64,000 nt of DNA, taken from assembly GCF_013307435.2 (NCBI RefSeq), contig NZ_CP102845.1:4028001-4092000 (forward strand), written 5' to 3'. The notes under the pieces are model-generated. The model saw only the letters and a program-made list of their open reading frames with translations, searched no databases and was not told the origin of the DNA. The stretch is from Microvirga terrae. Its GTDB lineage: Bacteria; Pseudomonadota; Alphaproteobacteria; Rhizobiales; Beijerinckiaceae. The position numbers were made by a program, and so were the translations under genes. Positions 8,766 through 18,730 of the stretch are shown here, piece by piece (the stretch's first letter is position 1; every line of letters starts with the position of its first letter).

Positions 8766-10688
8766 TTGGCGAGAACAACGTTGTCCACACCTCTCCTCGA
8801 CACCATCAAGACCCCGGACGATCTGCGTCGACTGCACGAAAACCAGCTCCGGCAGGTGGCGGACGAGCTGCGGACGGAGACGATCAGCGCCGTGTCCGTC
8901 ACGGGCGGACATCTGGGCGCGGGCCTGGGCGTGGTCGAGCTGACCGTGGCGCTGCACTACGTGTTCGACACGCCCCGAGACCGGGTGATCTGGGACGTGG
9001 GCCATCAGGCCTACCCGCACAAGATCCTCACGGGCCGCCGCGACCGGATCCGCACCCTGCGCCAGGCGGAGGGATTGTCGGGCTTCACCAAGCGCCAGGA
9101 GAGCGAGTACGACCCCTTCGGGGCCGCCCATTCCTCCACGTCGATCTCGGCCGGCCTCGGCATGGCGGTGGCGCGGGACCTGGAGGGCAAGACAAACAAC
9201 GTGATCGCCGTGATCGGCGACGGCGCCATGTCGGCCGGCATGGCCTACGAGGCCATGAACAACGCCGGCGCCATGCATTCGCGCCTCATCGTCATTCTCA
9301 ACGACAACGACATGTCGATCGCCCCGCCCACCGGCGCCATGTCGTCCTATCTCGCCCGCCTGGTCTCCGGCGGCACGTATCGCGGGATCCGCGAGACGGC
9401 CAAGCAGCTGGCCAAGAAGCTGCCGAAATTCATCTACGAGAAGGCCCAGCGCGCCGAGGAATTCGCCCGCGGCTTCTGGACCGGCGGCACCATGTTCGAG
9501 GAGCTCGGCTTCTACTATGTCGGGCCGATCGACGGCCACAACCTCGACCACCTGCTGCCGATCCTCAAGAACGTGCGCGACACCGAGACCGGGCCGATCC
9601 TGGTCCACGTGGTGACCAAGAAGGGCAAGGGCTACGCGCCCGCGGAAGCCGCCGCCGACAAGTATCACGGGGTGGTCACCTTCGACGTGGTGACCGGCGC
9701 GCAGACCAAGGCCAAGGCGAACGCTCCGTCCTACACCAAGGTGTTCGGCGAGAGCCTGATCCGGGAAGCGAGGGCCGACGACAAGATCGTGGCCGTCACG
9801 GCCGCCATGCCGTCGGGCACCGGGATCGACCTGTTCGGCAAGGAATTCCCGGCCCGCACCTTCGACGTGGGCATCGCCGAGCAGCATGCGGTCACGTTCG
9901 CGGCCGGCATGGCGACCGAGGGCTACAAGCCGTTCTGCGCCATCTATTCCACCTTCCTGCAGCGCGCCTACGACCAGGTCGTACACGACGTGGCGATCCA
10001 GAACCTGCCCGTGCGCTTCGCCCTGGACCGGGCGGGCCTCGTCGGCGCCGACGGCCCGACCCATGCGGGCTCCTTCGACGTCGCCTATCTCGGCTGCCTG
10101 CCCAACATGGTGGTGATGGCGGCCGCCGACGAGGCGGAGCTCGTCCACATGGTGGCGACCGCGGCCGCCCATGATTCCGGCCCGATCGCGTTCCGCTACC
10201 CCCGCGGCGAGGGCGTGGGCGTCGACATGCCGGAAAAGGGAATCCCGCTCGCGATCGGCAAGGGCCGGATCGTCAAGGAAGGCAGCCGGATCGCGCTCCT
10301 GTCGCTCGGCACCCGCCTGTCCGAGGCCCTGAAGGCTGCCGAGGAGCTGGAGGCGCGCGGCCTCTCCACCACCGTGGCGGATGCCCGCTTCGCCAAGCCG
10401 CTCGACGAGGAGATGATCCTGCGGCTCGCCCGCGACCACGAGGTTCTCGTCACCATCGAGGAGGGCTCCATCGGAGGCTTCGGCTCCTACGTGCTGCAGC
10501 TCCTCGCCGACCGAGGCGCCCTCGACCGAGGCAGCCTCAAGGTGCGCGCCATGGTCCTGCCCGACATCTACCAGGACCAGGACAAGCCCGAGCGCATGTA
10601 CGCCAAGGCCGGGCTCGATTCCGCCGGGATCGTCACCAAGGTGTTCGAGGCCCTGGGCCGGGAAGAAACCCGCAAGGCAAGCGCTTAG
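8766..10688 (+). CDS. dxs: 1-deoxy-D-xylulose-5-phosphate synthase
   Basis: About 640 residues. It catalyses the first step of the non-mevalonate isoprenoid pathway, condensing pyruvate and glyceraldehyde 3-phosphate with thiamine diphosphate. Landmarks: [15 protein letters not shown], the TPP motif [47 protein letters not shown], and [13 protein letters not shown]. Length is normal. Only TTG starts are available: 8766 or 8781 ([15 protein letters not shown]); the second fits known N-termini about as well. ispE of the same pathway is at 46.7-47.6 kb. Confidence 0.96.
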   Translation: MARTTLSTPLLDTIKTPDDLRRLHENQLRQVADELRTETISAVSVTGGHLGAGLGVVELTVALHYVFDTPRDRVIWDVGHQAYPHKILTGRRDRIRTLRQAEGLSGFTKRQESEYDPFGAAHSSTSISAGLGMAVARDLEGKTNNVIAVIGDGAMSAGMAYEAMNNAGAMHSRLIVILNDNDMSIAPPTGAMSSYLARLVSGGTYRGIRETAKQLAKKLPKFIYEKAQRAEEFARGFWTGGTMFEELGFYYVGPIDGHNLDHLLPILKNVRDTETGPILVHVVTKKGKGYAPAEAAADKYHGVVTFDVVTGAQTKAKANAPSYTKVFGESLIREARADDKIVAVTAAMPSGTGIDLFGKEFPARTFDVGIAEQHAVTFAAGMATEGYKPFCAIYSTFLQRAYDQVVHDVAIQNLPVRFALDRAGLVGADGPTHAGSFDVAYLGCLPNMVVMAAADEAELVHMVATAAAHDSGPIAFRYPRGEGVGVDMPEKGIPLAIGKGRIVKEGSRIALLSLGTRLSEALKAAEELEARGLSTTVADARFAKPLDEEMILRLARDHEVLVTIEEGSIGGFGSYVLQLLADRGALDRGSLKVRAMVLPDIYQDQDKPERMYAKAGLDSAGIVTKVFEALGREETRKASA

Positions 10689-10700
10689 GATTTTTCCCAC

Positions 10701-10728
10701 GTCATGGCCGTGCTTGCCCCGGCCATCC
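10701..10728. repeat. Single arm of the composite palindromic element
   Basis: GTCATGGCCG...CGGCCATCC forms one hairpin of the ATGGCCGG type just after dxs, 24 bases before a full copy. Confidence 0.7.
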
Positions 10729-10752
10729 TCCGCCCGTCCTGACACCCTCTGC

Positions 10753-10841
10753 GTCATGGCCGGGCTTGTCCCGGCCATCCCGATACGGATAAGCGCCGCG
10801 CCACAAAGGATCGGGATCACCGGGACAAGCCCGGTGATGAC
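10753..10841 (-). repeat. Composite palindromic element, orientation B
   Basis: The left hairpin is the GTCATGGCCGG type and the right hairpin the GGGATCACCGG type, so this is the reverse complement of the copy at 4819. It lies between convergent dxs and superoxide dismutase genes. Confidence 0.9.
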
Positions 10842-10900
10842 CTAGAGGGTGGTGTTGGCTGCCGGTGATGACGTGGCGGGAACCAGCGAGTCCTTCGATA

Positions 10901-11614
10901 TCAAACCGTCAGCGTTCCCGACTTCGCCGCAGCATAACGCTGGCCGATCCTGTTCCAGTCGAGCACGTTCCACCAGGCCTTGAGGTAGTCCGGCCGGCGG
11001 TTCTGGTATTTCAGGTAATAGGCGTGCTCCCAGACGTCGTTGCCCATGAGGACCCGTTGCCCGTCCATCAGGGGCGTGTCCTGGTTCGGCCTGGTGGTCA
11101 GGGCGAGCTTGCCGTCGCGGGCAACCGTGACGAAGACCCAGCCGGAGCCGAACTGCCGCTCCCCGGCGGTGTTGAAATCGGCCTGGAATTTCTGGAACCC
11201 GCCGAGGTCGCGGTCGATGGCGGCCTTGAGCTCACCCGAGGGCTCGCCGCCCGACCCGCCCATGATCTGCCAGAACATCGTGTGGTTGGCATGCCCGCCG
11301 CCGTTGTTGCGCACGGCCGTGCGGATCGATTCCGGGACCTTGCTCAGGTTCGCCAGCATGTCCTGGAGCGGCATTTTGGCCGCCTCGGCGTTCTGGGCGA
11401 GCGCCGTGTTGAGATTGTTGACGTAGGCCGCGTGGTGCCTGTCATGGTGGATCTCCATGGTCTGGGCGTCGATATGCGGCTCGTTCTTGGAGGGCGCGTA
11501 GGGTAACGGATCGAGCTTGAACGGTCCGGAGGGGGCTTGCGCCCAGGCGCGCGGAATGGCAGCGCTGGCGGCCAGCAGGGTTGCACCTGTCAGAAGATGT
11601 CGGCGGCTGAGCAT
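10901..11614 (-). CDS. Fe/Mn superoxide dismutase with Tat-type signal
   Basis: A 237-residue Fe/Mn-family superoxide dismutase with a twin-arginine leader (SRRHLLTG, hydrophobic core, cleavage likely after AWAQA), so it probably works in the periplasm. Metal ligands are visible: His56 in MEIHHDRHH, His in GGHANHTMFW, and Asp and His in NDVWEHAYYLKY. The ATG at 11614 is the natural start. Exported members of this mostly cytoplasmic family are less common and would protect against outside superoxide. It stands alone between a palindromic repeat and divergent tlyA. Confidence 0.93.
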   Translation of the reverse strand: MLSRRHLLTGATLLAASAAIPRAWAQAPSGPFKLDPLPYAPSKNEPHIDAQTMEIHHDRHHAAYVNNLNTALAQNAEAAKMPLQDMLANLSKVPESIRTAVRNNGGGHANHTMFWQIMGGSGGEPSGELKAAIDRDLGGFQKFQADFNTAGERQFGSGWVFVTVARDGKLALTTRPNQDTPLMDGQRVLMGNDVWEHAYYLKYQNRRPDYLKAWWNVLDWNRIGQRYAAAKSGTLTV

Positions 11615-11719
11615 GGGACCTCCGTTGGCCTTTGAAGAATTGTGACCGTAAGAGGTTCTAGGGCCGAGCCTGGTTTCTGCCCATAAAAGGATCGTGATCC
11701 AGATGAACGCGAGGCTCCG

Positions 11720-12448
11720 ATGACCCGCAGGCGCGCCGATGTGGTGCTGGTGGAGCGCGGCTTCTTCATGAGCCGCGCCCGGGCCCAGGAGGCCATCGCG
11801 GCCGGGCTCGTGACCGTGAACGGCGCCGTCATCCGCCGGGCGTCCGACGCGGTCCCCGAGGAGGCGGTCATCACCGCCGAGCAGCCGCACCCTTACGTGT
11901 CCCGCGGCGGCGTCAAGCTCGCGGCGGCGCTCGACGCCTTCCTGATCGACCCGAGGGACAAGATCTGCCTCGACGTCGGCGCCTCCACGGGGGGCTTCAC
12001 GGAGGTGCTGCTGACGCGCGGCGCGGCCCATGTCTACGCGGTCGATGTGGGGCATGGCCAGCTGCATCCCACCATCGTGGGCAATTCCAGGGTGACGAAT
12101 TTCGAGGGCACGGATGCCCGTTCGCTGACCCGCGCACTCATTCCGCAGGCGGCCGATCTCCTGGTCTCGGACGTGAGCTTCATCTCGCTCAAACTCGTTC
12201 TGCCGCCGGCGGTCGCCCTGCTGAAGCCCCGGGCGGAGCTTGCCGTCCTCGTGAAGCCGCAATTCGAGGCCGGCCGCGATCACGTGAAGAAGGGCATCGT
12301 GCGCGACGAGGCGGTGCACCGCGCCGTGTGCGAGGACCTCTCGTCCTTCGTGACGTCCCTCGGCTTCGATGTGATCGGACTCGTCCCCTCGCCCATCGAG
12401 GGCGGGGACGGCAATCGTGAATTCTTGTTGGGAGCCCGCATTGGCTGA
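11720..12448 (+). CDS. tlyA: TlyA-family rRNA methyltransferase
   Basis: A 242-residue protein: an S4 RNA-binding domain (3-65, with SRARAQEAIAAGLVTVNG) followed by an FtsJ-type methyltransferase fold (LDVGASTGGFTEVLL as SAM loop; SDVSFISL; VLVKPQFEAGR). TlyA 2'-O-methylates 16S and 23S rRNA in mycobacteria; older annotations call it hemolysin A. The gene ends inside the next methyltransferase gene (TTG at 12441), so the two RNA-modifying enzymes are translationally coupled. Confidence 0.93.
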   Translation: MTRRRADVVLVERGFFMSRARAQEAIAAGLVTVNGAVIRRASDAVPEEAVITAEQPHPYVSRGGVKLAAALDAFLIDPRDKICLDVGASTGGFTEVLLTRGAAHVYAVDVGHGQLHPTIVGNSRVTNFEGTDARSLTRALIPQAADLLVSDVSFISLKLVLPPAVALLKPRAELAVLVKPQFEAGRDHVKKGIVRDEAVHRAVCEDLSSFVTSLGFDVIGLVPSPIEGGDGNREFLLGARIG

Positions 12449-13691
12449 ACAGGTTACCATCAGGCGCCTCGGCGCCAAGGCCGACGGCATCGCGGAGACG
12501 TCCTCTGGGTCCGTCTTCGTGCCGAAGGTGCTGCCGGGCGAGACCGTCACCATCGAGCGCGAGGGATCGCATGCGCGCCTCGTCTCCGTCGATGATCCGT
12601 CGCCGGAGCGCGAGGCGCCGTTCTGTCCGTATTTCGACCAATGCGGCGGCTGCGCGACGCAGCACATGAGGCACGGCTTCTATCAGGCCTGGAAGCAGGA
12701 GACCCTCGTCCATACCCTACGCCAAGCACGCATCGACGCGCCGGTCGAGCCGCTCATCGACGCCCATGGCGAGGGACGCCGGCGTGTCACCCTGCATGTG
12801 CGCTTTCCCGACCGCGCCATGCATGTGGGCTTCATGGCCCCGCGCAGTCACCAGATCGTGGAGATCGCGTTCTGCCCGATCTCGGAACCCGTCCTGAAGG
12901 ATCGTGCGCCCGAGATCGCCAGGGCCATCGGCCAGCATCTGAAGGGACCGCGCAAGCCGCTCGACGTTCAGATCACCGCGACGCAGACCGGCTTCGACGT
13001 GGACGTGCGCGGCTTCGGTCCCCTCAAGGATCCGGAGCGCCTGCGCCTCATCGATCTCGCGGCGAGCCTCGACCTCTCGCGCCTGTCGATCCATGGCGAC
13101 GTGATCGTGGAGCGCCGCCCTCCCGCCATCGCGATGGGCCGCGCCGCCGTCGTGCCGCCCGCGGGCTCCTTCCTGCAGGCCACGCGGCTCGGCGAGGAGA
13201 CGCTGGCCGGATTGGTCACCGAGGCCTGCGCGCGCGCCAAGCGCGTGGCCGACCTCTTTGCCGGCGCAGGGCCGTTCTCGCTACGGCTCGCTGAAAGGGC
13301 CGACGTCCACGCGGTGGAATTCGACAAGGGCGCCATGACGGCCCTCGACAAGGCCGCCCGGGCGACGCCCGGTCTGCGCCGCGTCACGACCGAGGCGCGC
13401 GATCTCTTCCGCCGGCCCCTGCTGACGCCTGAGCTCAACGCCTTCGACGCCGTGGTGCTCGATCCGCCGCGCGCGGGCGCGGAAGCGCAGGCCAAACAGC
13501 TCGCCCTGTCGAAGGTCCCGCTCGTGGTGAGCGTCTCCTGCGACGCCGCCACCTTCGCGCGCGATGCCGCGATTCTGATGGGCACGGGCTACCGCCTCGA
13601 GCGGGTGGTTCCGGTCGACCAGTTCAAGCATTCGCCGCATCTGGAAGTGGTCGGAATCCTGAGGCGCGACGTGGCGAAGAAACGGCGGTGA
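12441..13691 (+). CDS. RumA/RlmD-like class I SAM-dependent RNA methyltransferase
   Basis: A 416-residue m5U-type RNA methyltransferase. A short TRAM-like N-terminal part is followed by the iron-sulfur Cys set CPYFDQCGGC and a later Cys in FCPIS, a SAM-binding region (VADLFAGAGPFSLRLA), LDPPRAG, and the catalytic SCDAATFARD. The TTG start at 12441 overlaps the tlyA stop; it lies between the alternative upstream GTG and the conserved N-terminus. Which uracil is modified (23S 1939/747 or other) cannot be told. Confidence 0.9.
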   Translation: MAEQVTIRRLGAKADGIAETSSGSVFVPKVLPGETVTIEREGSHARLVSVDDPSPEREAPFCPYFDQCGGCATQHMRHGFYQAWKQETLVHTLRQARIDAPVEPLIDAHGEGRRRVTLHVRFPDRAMHVGFMAPRSHQIVEIAFCPISEPVLKDRAPEIARAIGQHLKGPRKPLDVQITATQTGFDVDVRGFGPLKDPERLRLIDLAASLDLSRLSIHGDVIVERRPPAIAMGRAAVVPPAGSFLQATRLGEETLAGLVTEACARAKRVADLFAGAGPFSLRLAERADVHAVEFDKGAMTALDKAARATPGLRRVTTEARDLFRRPLLTPELNAFDAVVLDPPRAGAEAQAKQLALSKVPLVVSVSCDAATFARDAAILMGTGYRLERVVPVDQFKHSPHLEVVGILRRDVAKKRR

Positions 13692-13716
13692 GTCCGTTGC
13701 TCGCTCTCAGCCTTCT

Positions 13717-13804
13717 GTCATCACCGGCCTCGTGCCGGTGATCCCGATCCTGTGAGGCTCCGCGCTTGTCCGATCGAGATGGCCGGGACAAGCCCGGCCA
13801 TGAC
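13717..13804 (+). repeat. Composite palindromic element, orientation A
   Basis: ATCACCGG-type hairpin left, ATGGCCGG-type hairpin right, between the convergent methyltransferase and SRAP genes. First of a tandem pair. Confidence 0.9.
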
Positions 13805-13845
13805 GTGAGAGGGTGTCAGAGCCGAACTGGATACTCACCCTCCAC

Positions 13846-13932
13846 GTCGTCACCGGCCTCGTGCTGGTGATCCCGATGTGAGAGGCGCCGCGCCTTTCGG
13901 ATCGGGATGGCCGGGACAGGCCCGGCCATGAC
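13846..13932 (+). repeat. Composite palindromic element, orientation A (second of tandem)
   Basis: Same order of hairpins as the copy 41 bases upstream, with a few substitutions (GTCGTCACCGG; CTGGTGAT). Confidence 0.88.
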
Positions 13933-13953
13933 AGCCGGTGGATGGAAAGACCG

Positions 13954-14703
13954 TTAGAACAAGCTGCCCTGCTCGTCCTCGTCGCTGGAGAGCGGCTTCT
14001 TCGCCTTTGGCTTCCTCTCCGGGACCGGTGCCGGTTCGGGCCGCGTCAGCGGCTCCATCAGGCCGGGATCGTCGTTCTCGACCTTGTTCACGCGGCTGGA
14101 GACCGGCATCAGGTCGAGCCAGTCGTCCGGACAGGGGCGTACGAGGCCCATCACGTCGGCGCGCTCGTCGCGCACGTCGAGCCAGGCGGCGATGTCCTGA
14201 TCCGACAGGATCACCGGCATGCGGTCGTGCACGGCCGACAGGGTGCCGTTGGCATCCGTCGTCACGATCGCGGCGGTGTCGATCTCGGCTCCGTCCGGGC
14301 TCGTGTAGGTCTCCCACAGGCCTGCCAGCGGCATGGGCCTGCGGCTGCGCGGGCGGATCATGAACGGGGTCTTCTCACGCCCGTCCCGCCGCCATTCATA
14401 AAAGGCATCCGCGAGGAAGATGCAGCGCCGGCGCTTCAACGCCGCCTTGAAGGTCGGCTTCGTCTGCAGCGTCTCGCCGCGCGCGTTGATGACGAGCGGG
14501 AAATCCTTGGGATCCTTCACCCGGGACGGCAGGAAGCCCCAGCGCACCAGCATGAAATGCCGCTCGCCCCGGTCCTCCAGCACGATCGGCACGGGCTGGG
14601 TGGGAGCCACGTTGTAGCGCGGAGGAAAGTTCGGCTGCTCGGAATAGCCGAAGAAATCCCGATAGGTCTCGGGAGGGAGCGTGATCGCGTAGCGCCCGCA
14701 CAT
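13954..14703 (-). CDS. SRAP (HMCES/YedK) peptidase
   Basis: A 249-residue SOS-response-associated peptidase. It starts MCGRYAI, so Cys2 is exposed after Met removal as the residue that forms a stable thiazolidine link to abasic sites in single-stranded DNA. Other family landmarks are RYNVAP, NARGE, FYEW and VHDRMP (active-site Asn, Glu and His). It protects abasic sites at replication forks. A Lys/Pro/acidic tail (about 220-249) extends the core. It begins nine bases after the corA stop, so it is probably read from the corA transcript; I see no LexA box of its own. Confidence 0.94.
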   Translation of the reverse strand: MCGRYAITLPPETYRDFFGYSEQPNFPPRYNVAPTQPVPIVLEDRGERHFMLVRWGFLPSRVKDPKDFPLVINARGETLQTKPTFKAALKRRRCIFLADAFYEWRRDGREKTPFMIRPRSRRPMPLAGLWETYTSPDGAEIDTAAIVTTDANGTLSAVHDRMPVILSDQDIAAWLDVRDERADVMGLVRPCPDDWLDLMPVSSRVNKVENDDPGLMEPLTRPEPAPVPERKPKAKKPLSSDEDEQGSLF

Positions 14704-14712
14704 GGCACTCTC

Positions 14713-15708
14713 CTAAAGCCACCGCTTCCAGCGGAAGAACAGATAGGGCAGCACGGCGGCGAGCACCATCAGGCCGATCGCCCAGGGATAGCCGAACTCC
14801 CAGTCGAGTTCCGGCATGATCTTGAAGTTCATGCCGTAGAGCGACGAGACCAGGGTGGGTGGCAGGAAGATCACCGACATGACCGAGAAGATCTTGATGA
14901 TGTCGTTCTGCTCCATGGTGACGAAGCCGAGCGTCGCATCGAGCAGGAACTGCACCTTGCTGGAGAGAAAGGTCGCGTGCTCCTCGATGGACTGCACGTC
15001 GCGAAGCGCAGTGCGCCATTCCGACTGGTAGCCCGCCGTCTTCTGCGGCCGCGGCATGCTGGCTGACAGGAACAGCAGCATGCGCTCCACCGACACCATG
15101 CTCTCGCGCACGTTCGAGATGATGTCGCCCTTGCGGCCGATGGACCGCAGGGCGAAGCGATAGGAGGCGGCGCGACGGGTGCCCTGCTTCTCGTTCTCGA
15201 AGATCGCCTGCGAGAGGCGGTCGATGCGCGATCCTACCGTCCCCAGGATCTCGGCCGCGCGGTCGATGATGGTTTCGAGCAGGCCGTCGAGCACCGCTTC
15301 GGGCTGGTGCCGGCATCCGCCGGGCTTCACGGCGCGCGCCATGAACATGCTGAAGGAGCGCGGCTCTCCGTAGCGCACGGTGACCAGCGCCTTCTCGGTC
15401 AGGATGAACGACACGTCGATCAGCTTCGGGTTGTCGGTGTCCGAGCTGCACAGGACGCGCGCCGTCATGTAGCGGGCGTTGTTCTCGTGATAGAGGATCT
15501 CGGACGGCTCGATGTCGGCCATTTCCTCCTTGGTCGGGATCTCGATGCTGAGATGGGCCTCGACAAGCCTGTCCTCCTCCTTGGACGGATCGATCAGGTC
15601 GATCCACAGGGCGTCGGGAGGGATGGGATCGCCGGGCGGAAGAACCTCGCGGTCGAGGGACTCGCCCATCGGGCCCTTCATCTGCGCCGGCCTGTGAATC
15701 ACGATCAT
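14713..15708 (-). CDS. corA: CorA-family magnesium transporter
   Basis: A 331-residue CorA protein: a long cytoplasmic domain, a stalk helix, and two C-terminal membrane segments joined by the YGMNF signature that forms the ion entry. It forms a pentameric Mg2+ (Co2+/Ni2+) channel. The C-terminus is Lys/Arg-rich (RWKRWL), as usual. The ATG at 15708 opens the family N-terminus. The SRAP gene follows directly. Confidence 0.94.
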   Translation of the reverse strand: MIVIHRPAQMKGPMGESLDREVLPPGDPIPPDALWIDLIDPSKEEDRLVEAHLSIEIPTKEEMADIEPSEILYHENNARYMTARVLCSSDTDNPKLIDVSFILTEKALVTVRYGEPRSFSMFMARAVKPGGCRHQPEAVLDGLLETIIDRAAEILGTVGSRIDRLSQAIFENEKQGTRRAASYRFALRSIGRKGDIISNVRESMVSVERMLLFLSASMPRPQKTAGYQSEWRTALRDVQSIEEHATFLSSKVQFLLDATLGFVTMEQNDIIKIFSVMSVIFLPPTLVSSLYGMNFKIMPELDWEFGYPWAIGLMVLAAVLPYLFFRWKRWL

Positions 15709-15829
15709 ACGCGTACTTGCCCTTCTGGAACTTGCCTTTGTGGCATCCCAGTCATGTCAGCTCGACGCAGGCTTTGTACTCTCACGCGAACCCCCTGTCA
15801 TTCCTGGTCGCCCACGATCCATCCACCAC

Positions 15830-15917
15830 GTCATCACCGGCCTTGTGCCGGTGATCCCGATCCGTAAGGCGCGGCGCTTCACACCATCGGGATGGCCGGG
15901 ACAAGCCCGGCCATGAC
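15830..15917 (+). repeat. Composite palindromic element, orientation A
   Basis: ATCACCGG hairpin left, ATGGCCGG hairpin right, between corA and the SDR gene, both on the minus strand. It occupies most of the 249-base gap. Confidence 0.9.
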
Positions 15918-15957
15918 GTCGAGGGTGGCACTCCTGGGCGGAGTGAAGCGGATTTCC

Positions 15958-16809
15958 CTAACCCAACGATGACAGGGGCGGCGTGTCGTCGGGCACGAAG
16001 AAGTCCGGCGCGAGCGGCTGGCTCGGATCGACTCGGTACTTCTCGAAATCGGTCACGCCCTCGCCTGACAGGAACACGTCGTCGATGAGGAAATGGCCCG
16101 AGAAGCTCTTCGCGGGTTTCTGGAAGACCGCATGGGCGGCATCCGCGAGAATCTCCGGGGTGCGGCTCGCCTGAACGAGCGCGTCGCCGCCGAGAAGGTT
16201 CTTGACCGCGCTCGTCGCGATGGTCGTGCGCGGCCAGAGCGCGTTCACGGCGATTCCCCTGCCCCGCAGCTCGCCCGCCAGTCCCAGCACGCAAAGGCTC
16301 ATGCCGTATTTGGCGATGCTGTAGGCGAGATGCGGCGCGAACCACTTCTCGCTCATGTCGAGGGGCGGCGACAGCATCAGGATATGGGGATTCTCGGCTT
16401 TTTCCAGATGCGGAATGGCGTATTTCGACACCATGTAGGTGCCGCGCGTGTTGATCTGGTGCATCAGATCGAAGCGCTTCATGTCGGTCTGCGGCGTCGG
16501 CGTGAGGCTGATGGCGCTGGCGTTGTTGACCACGATGTCGAGGCCGCCGAAGGTCGCGACCGTGGTGTCGATGGCGCCCTTCACGGCGTCCTCGTCGCGC
16601 ACGTCGACCACGAGCGGCAGCGCCCTGCCGCCCGCCGCCTCGATCTCCTCGGCGGCCGTGTAGATGGTGCCGGGAAGCTTCGGGTGCGGCTCGGCGGTCT
16701 TGGCCGCGATGACCACGTTCGCCCCGTCCCGGGCGGCGCGAAGGCCGATGGCAAGACCGATGCCCCGCGAGGCGCCGGTGATGAAGAGGGTCTTTCCTTG
16801 CAGGCTCAT
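15958..16809 (-). CDS. Short-chain dehydrogenase (HSDL2-like)
   Basis: A 283-residue SDR oxidoreductase. Visible parts: the cofactor loop TGASRGIG (10-17), NNASA, and the catalytic Tyr-Lys in YSIAKYG. The long insert after the first strand (AKTAEPHPKLPGTIYTAAEEI) and the WPRTTIAT motif are typical of the HSDL2-like subgroup linked to lipid metabolism. The start follows the acyl-CoA dehydrogenase stop by four bases, so the two genes form an operon, probably for fatty-acyl or related substrates. The true substrate is unknown. Confidence 0.9.
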   Translation of the reverse strand: MSLQGKTLFITGASRGIGLAIGLRAARDGANVVIAAKTAEPHPKLPGTIYTAAEEIEAAGGRALPLVVDVRDEDAVKGAIDTTVATFGGLDIVVNNASAISLTPTPQTDMKRFDLMHQINTRGTYMVSKYAIPHLEKAENPHILMLSPPLDMSEKWFAPHLAYSIAKYGMSLCVLGLAGELRGRGIAVNALWPRTTIATSAVKNLLGGDALVQASRTPEILADAAHAVFQKPAKSFSGHFLIDDVFLSGEGVTDFEKYRVDPSQPLAPDFFVPDDTPPLSSLG

Positions 16810-16813
16810 GATC

Positions 16814-18592
16814 TCAGCTCGCCAGCGCCAGGGTTGCATCCTGCAGGAAGCCCGCCCCGCCCATGACCGTGTCCTCCAGTCCTTTCGCCCCGACGGCGAT
16901 GTTCTCGGCGAAGAAGCGGCAGAGCGCGATGCGGCCCGCATGGGCCGGATCCCCGTCGCCCGCCGCCGCCTGCGCCTGGGCGGCGAGCGCCAATTCGGCC
17001 AGGCCCGCGCCGCCCTGGGCCAGCGCGAAGAGGCGCAGGTAAGGGGTCGCGCCGGCCAGCGCCTCGCCCTGGGCGTTGGAGGAGACGGCCTTCAGGAGAT
17101 AGCCCGTGGCCCGGTCGAGGCTCTCGACGGCGTCGCGCAGGCGCGGCGCGGTCGCCCCGAAGGCGGGCGTCGACTCCTTCGAAAGCCGCGCCACGGTGGC
17201 CCGCATGGAGGCGATCTGCGCCCGCACGGTCTCGCCGCCGGACAGCGGCAGCTTGCGCGTGACGAGATCGATGGCCTGGATGCCGTTGGTGCCCTCGTAG
17301 ATCGGCGCGATGCGCGCGTCGCGGAAGTGCTGGGCCGCCCCCGTCTCCTCGATGAAGCCCATGCCGCCATGGACCTGGACGCCGAGCGACGCCACCTCGG
17401 CGCCGATATCGGTCGAGAAGGCCTTGGCCACCGGGGTGAGCAGGGAGGCGCGCTCGTTGGCCTTCTTCCGCCGTGCGGGATCCTGTTCGAGATGGGCGCG
17501 GTCGATCGCCTCCGCGGTCATGTAGCAGATGGCCCGCGCGGCGGCGGTCAGCGCCTTCATGGTCAGCAGGTTGCGCTGCACGTCCGGGTGCACGGCGATC
17601 GGGCTCATGCTCTCAGCGGCCCCGATTGCCCGTCCCTGCCTGCGCTCGTTGGCATAGGACAGGGCCTGCTGATAGGCGCGCTCGGCGATCGCCACACCCT
17701 GCAGGCCGACCGCCAGGCGGGCGTTGTTCATCATCGTGAACATGCAGGCCAGGCCGCGATTCTCCTCGCCGACGAGCCACCCGACGGCGCCGCCATGGTC
17801 GCCGAAGATCATCGTGCAGGTGGGCGAGGCATGGATGCCGAGCTTGTGCTCGATGGAATGGCAGCGCACGTCGTTGCGCGTGCCGTCGGGCAGAAATTTC
17901 GGCACCAGGAAGAGCGAGATGCCGCGCGTCCCGGCCGGCGCGTCGGGCAGCCGCGCGAGAACGAGGTGGACGATGTTGTCGGTGAGGTCGTGCTCGCCGT
18001 AGGTGATGAAGATCTTCTGGCCCGTGATGCGATAGCTGCCGTCGCCCGCGGGCTCCGCGCGGGAGCGCAGGGCCGCGAGGTCCGATCCCGCCTGCGGCTC
18101 GGTCAGGTTCATGGTCGCGGTCCACTCCCCGGAGACCAGTTTCTCGAGATAGCGGCTCTTCAGGTCGTCGGTGGCATGGGACGCGAGCGCCTCGATGGCC
18201 CCCATGGTGAGCACAGGCCCGATGCCGAAGGCCATGGAGGCGGCGTTCCACATCTCGACGCAGGCCGAGTTGAGCAGAGTCGGCAGACCCTGCCCGCCAT
18301 ATTCCACCGGACCTGGTAGCGCATTCCATCCGGCTTCCGTCCAGGCCCGGTAGGCCTGCCTCCAGCCCGGCGCGGTGGTCACCTGGCCGTCCTTGAAAGT
18401 CGCGCCGACCCGGTCGCCCTCGCGGTTGAGCGGCGCGATCACATCGTTGGCGAAGCGGCCCGCCTCGTCCAGGATGGTCTCGGCCAGATCGGCCGAGAGA
18501 TCGCCGTAGAGGCCGTCGGCCACGGCTCGGTCGAGGCCCGCCACGTGCCGCATGATGAAGACGATGTCCGGGACAGGCGCGCGGTAGGTCAT
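16814..18592 (-). CDS. Acyl-CoA dehydrogenase, DmdC-like long form
   Basis: A 592-residue FAD-dependent acyl-CoA dehydrogenase. Longer than classic ACADs (about 380), it has the N-terminal extension and extra C-terminal helical domain of the DmdC / AidB-like long group. Seen: NLTEPQAGSDL (FAD/substrate loop), GHDxxD-like helical region, QVHGGMGFIEE and YEGTNGIQAIDL, whose Glu is the catalytic base. DmdC itself acts on 3-methylmercaptopropionyl-CoA, but many relatives act on ordinary acyl-CoAs, so the substrate is open. ATG at 18592 is preferred to TTG at 18595. Operon with the SDR gene. Confidence 0.9.
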   Translation of the reverse strand: MTYRAPVPDIVFIMRHVAGLDRAVADGLYGDLSADLAETILDEAGRFANDVIAPLNREGDRVGATFKDGQVTTAPGWRQAYRAWTEAGWNALPGPVEYGGQGLPTLLNSACVEMWNAASMAFGIGPVLTMGAIEALASHATDDLKSRYLEKLVSGEWTATMNLTEPQAGSDLAALRSRAEPAGDGSYRITGQKIFITYGEHDLTDNIVHLVLARLPDAPAGTRGISLFLVPKFLPDGTRNDVRCHSIEHKLGIHASPTCTMIFGDHGGAVGWLVGEENRGLACMFTMMNNARLAVGLQGVAIAERAYQQALSYANERRQGRAIGAAESMSPIAVHPDVQRNLLTMKALTAAARAICYMTAEAIDRAHLEQDPARRKKANERASLLTPVAKAFSTDIGAEVASLGVQVHGGMGFIEETGAAQHFRDARIAPIYEGTNGIQAIDLVTRKLPLSGGETVRAQIASMRATVARLSKESTPAFGATAPRLRDAVESLDRATGYLLKAVSSNAQGEALAGATPYLRLFALAQGGAGLAELALAAQAQAAAGDGDPAHAGRIALCRFFAENIAVGAKGLEDTVMGGAGFLQDATLALAS

Positions 18593-18629
18593 CAACGTTT
18601 CCTCTCGATACGTGGGCTTTTCATGTTGA

Positions 18630-18643
18630 CGCGAGTTCTCGCG
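18630..18643. promoter_or_regulatory. Short palindrome in divergent promoter gap
   Basis: CGCGA-GTTC-TCGCG lies between divergent acyl-CoA dehydrogenase and tsaC genes. It could be an operator; nothing else supports that. Confidence 0.2.
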
Positions 18644-18730
18644 CCATTAAACCCGCCCGGCAAGGGCAAATCCCGCAAGGCACAGGCCTTCCGGACGAAG
18701 GATAGTTTAGACGTGAACGATCACGGGTCA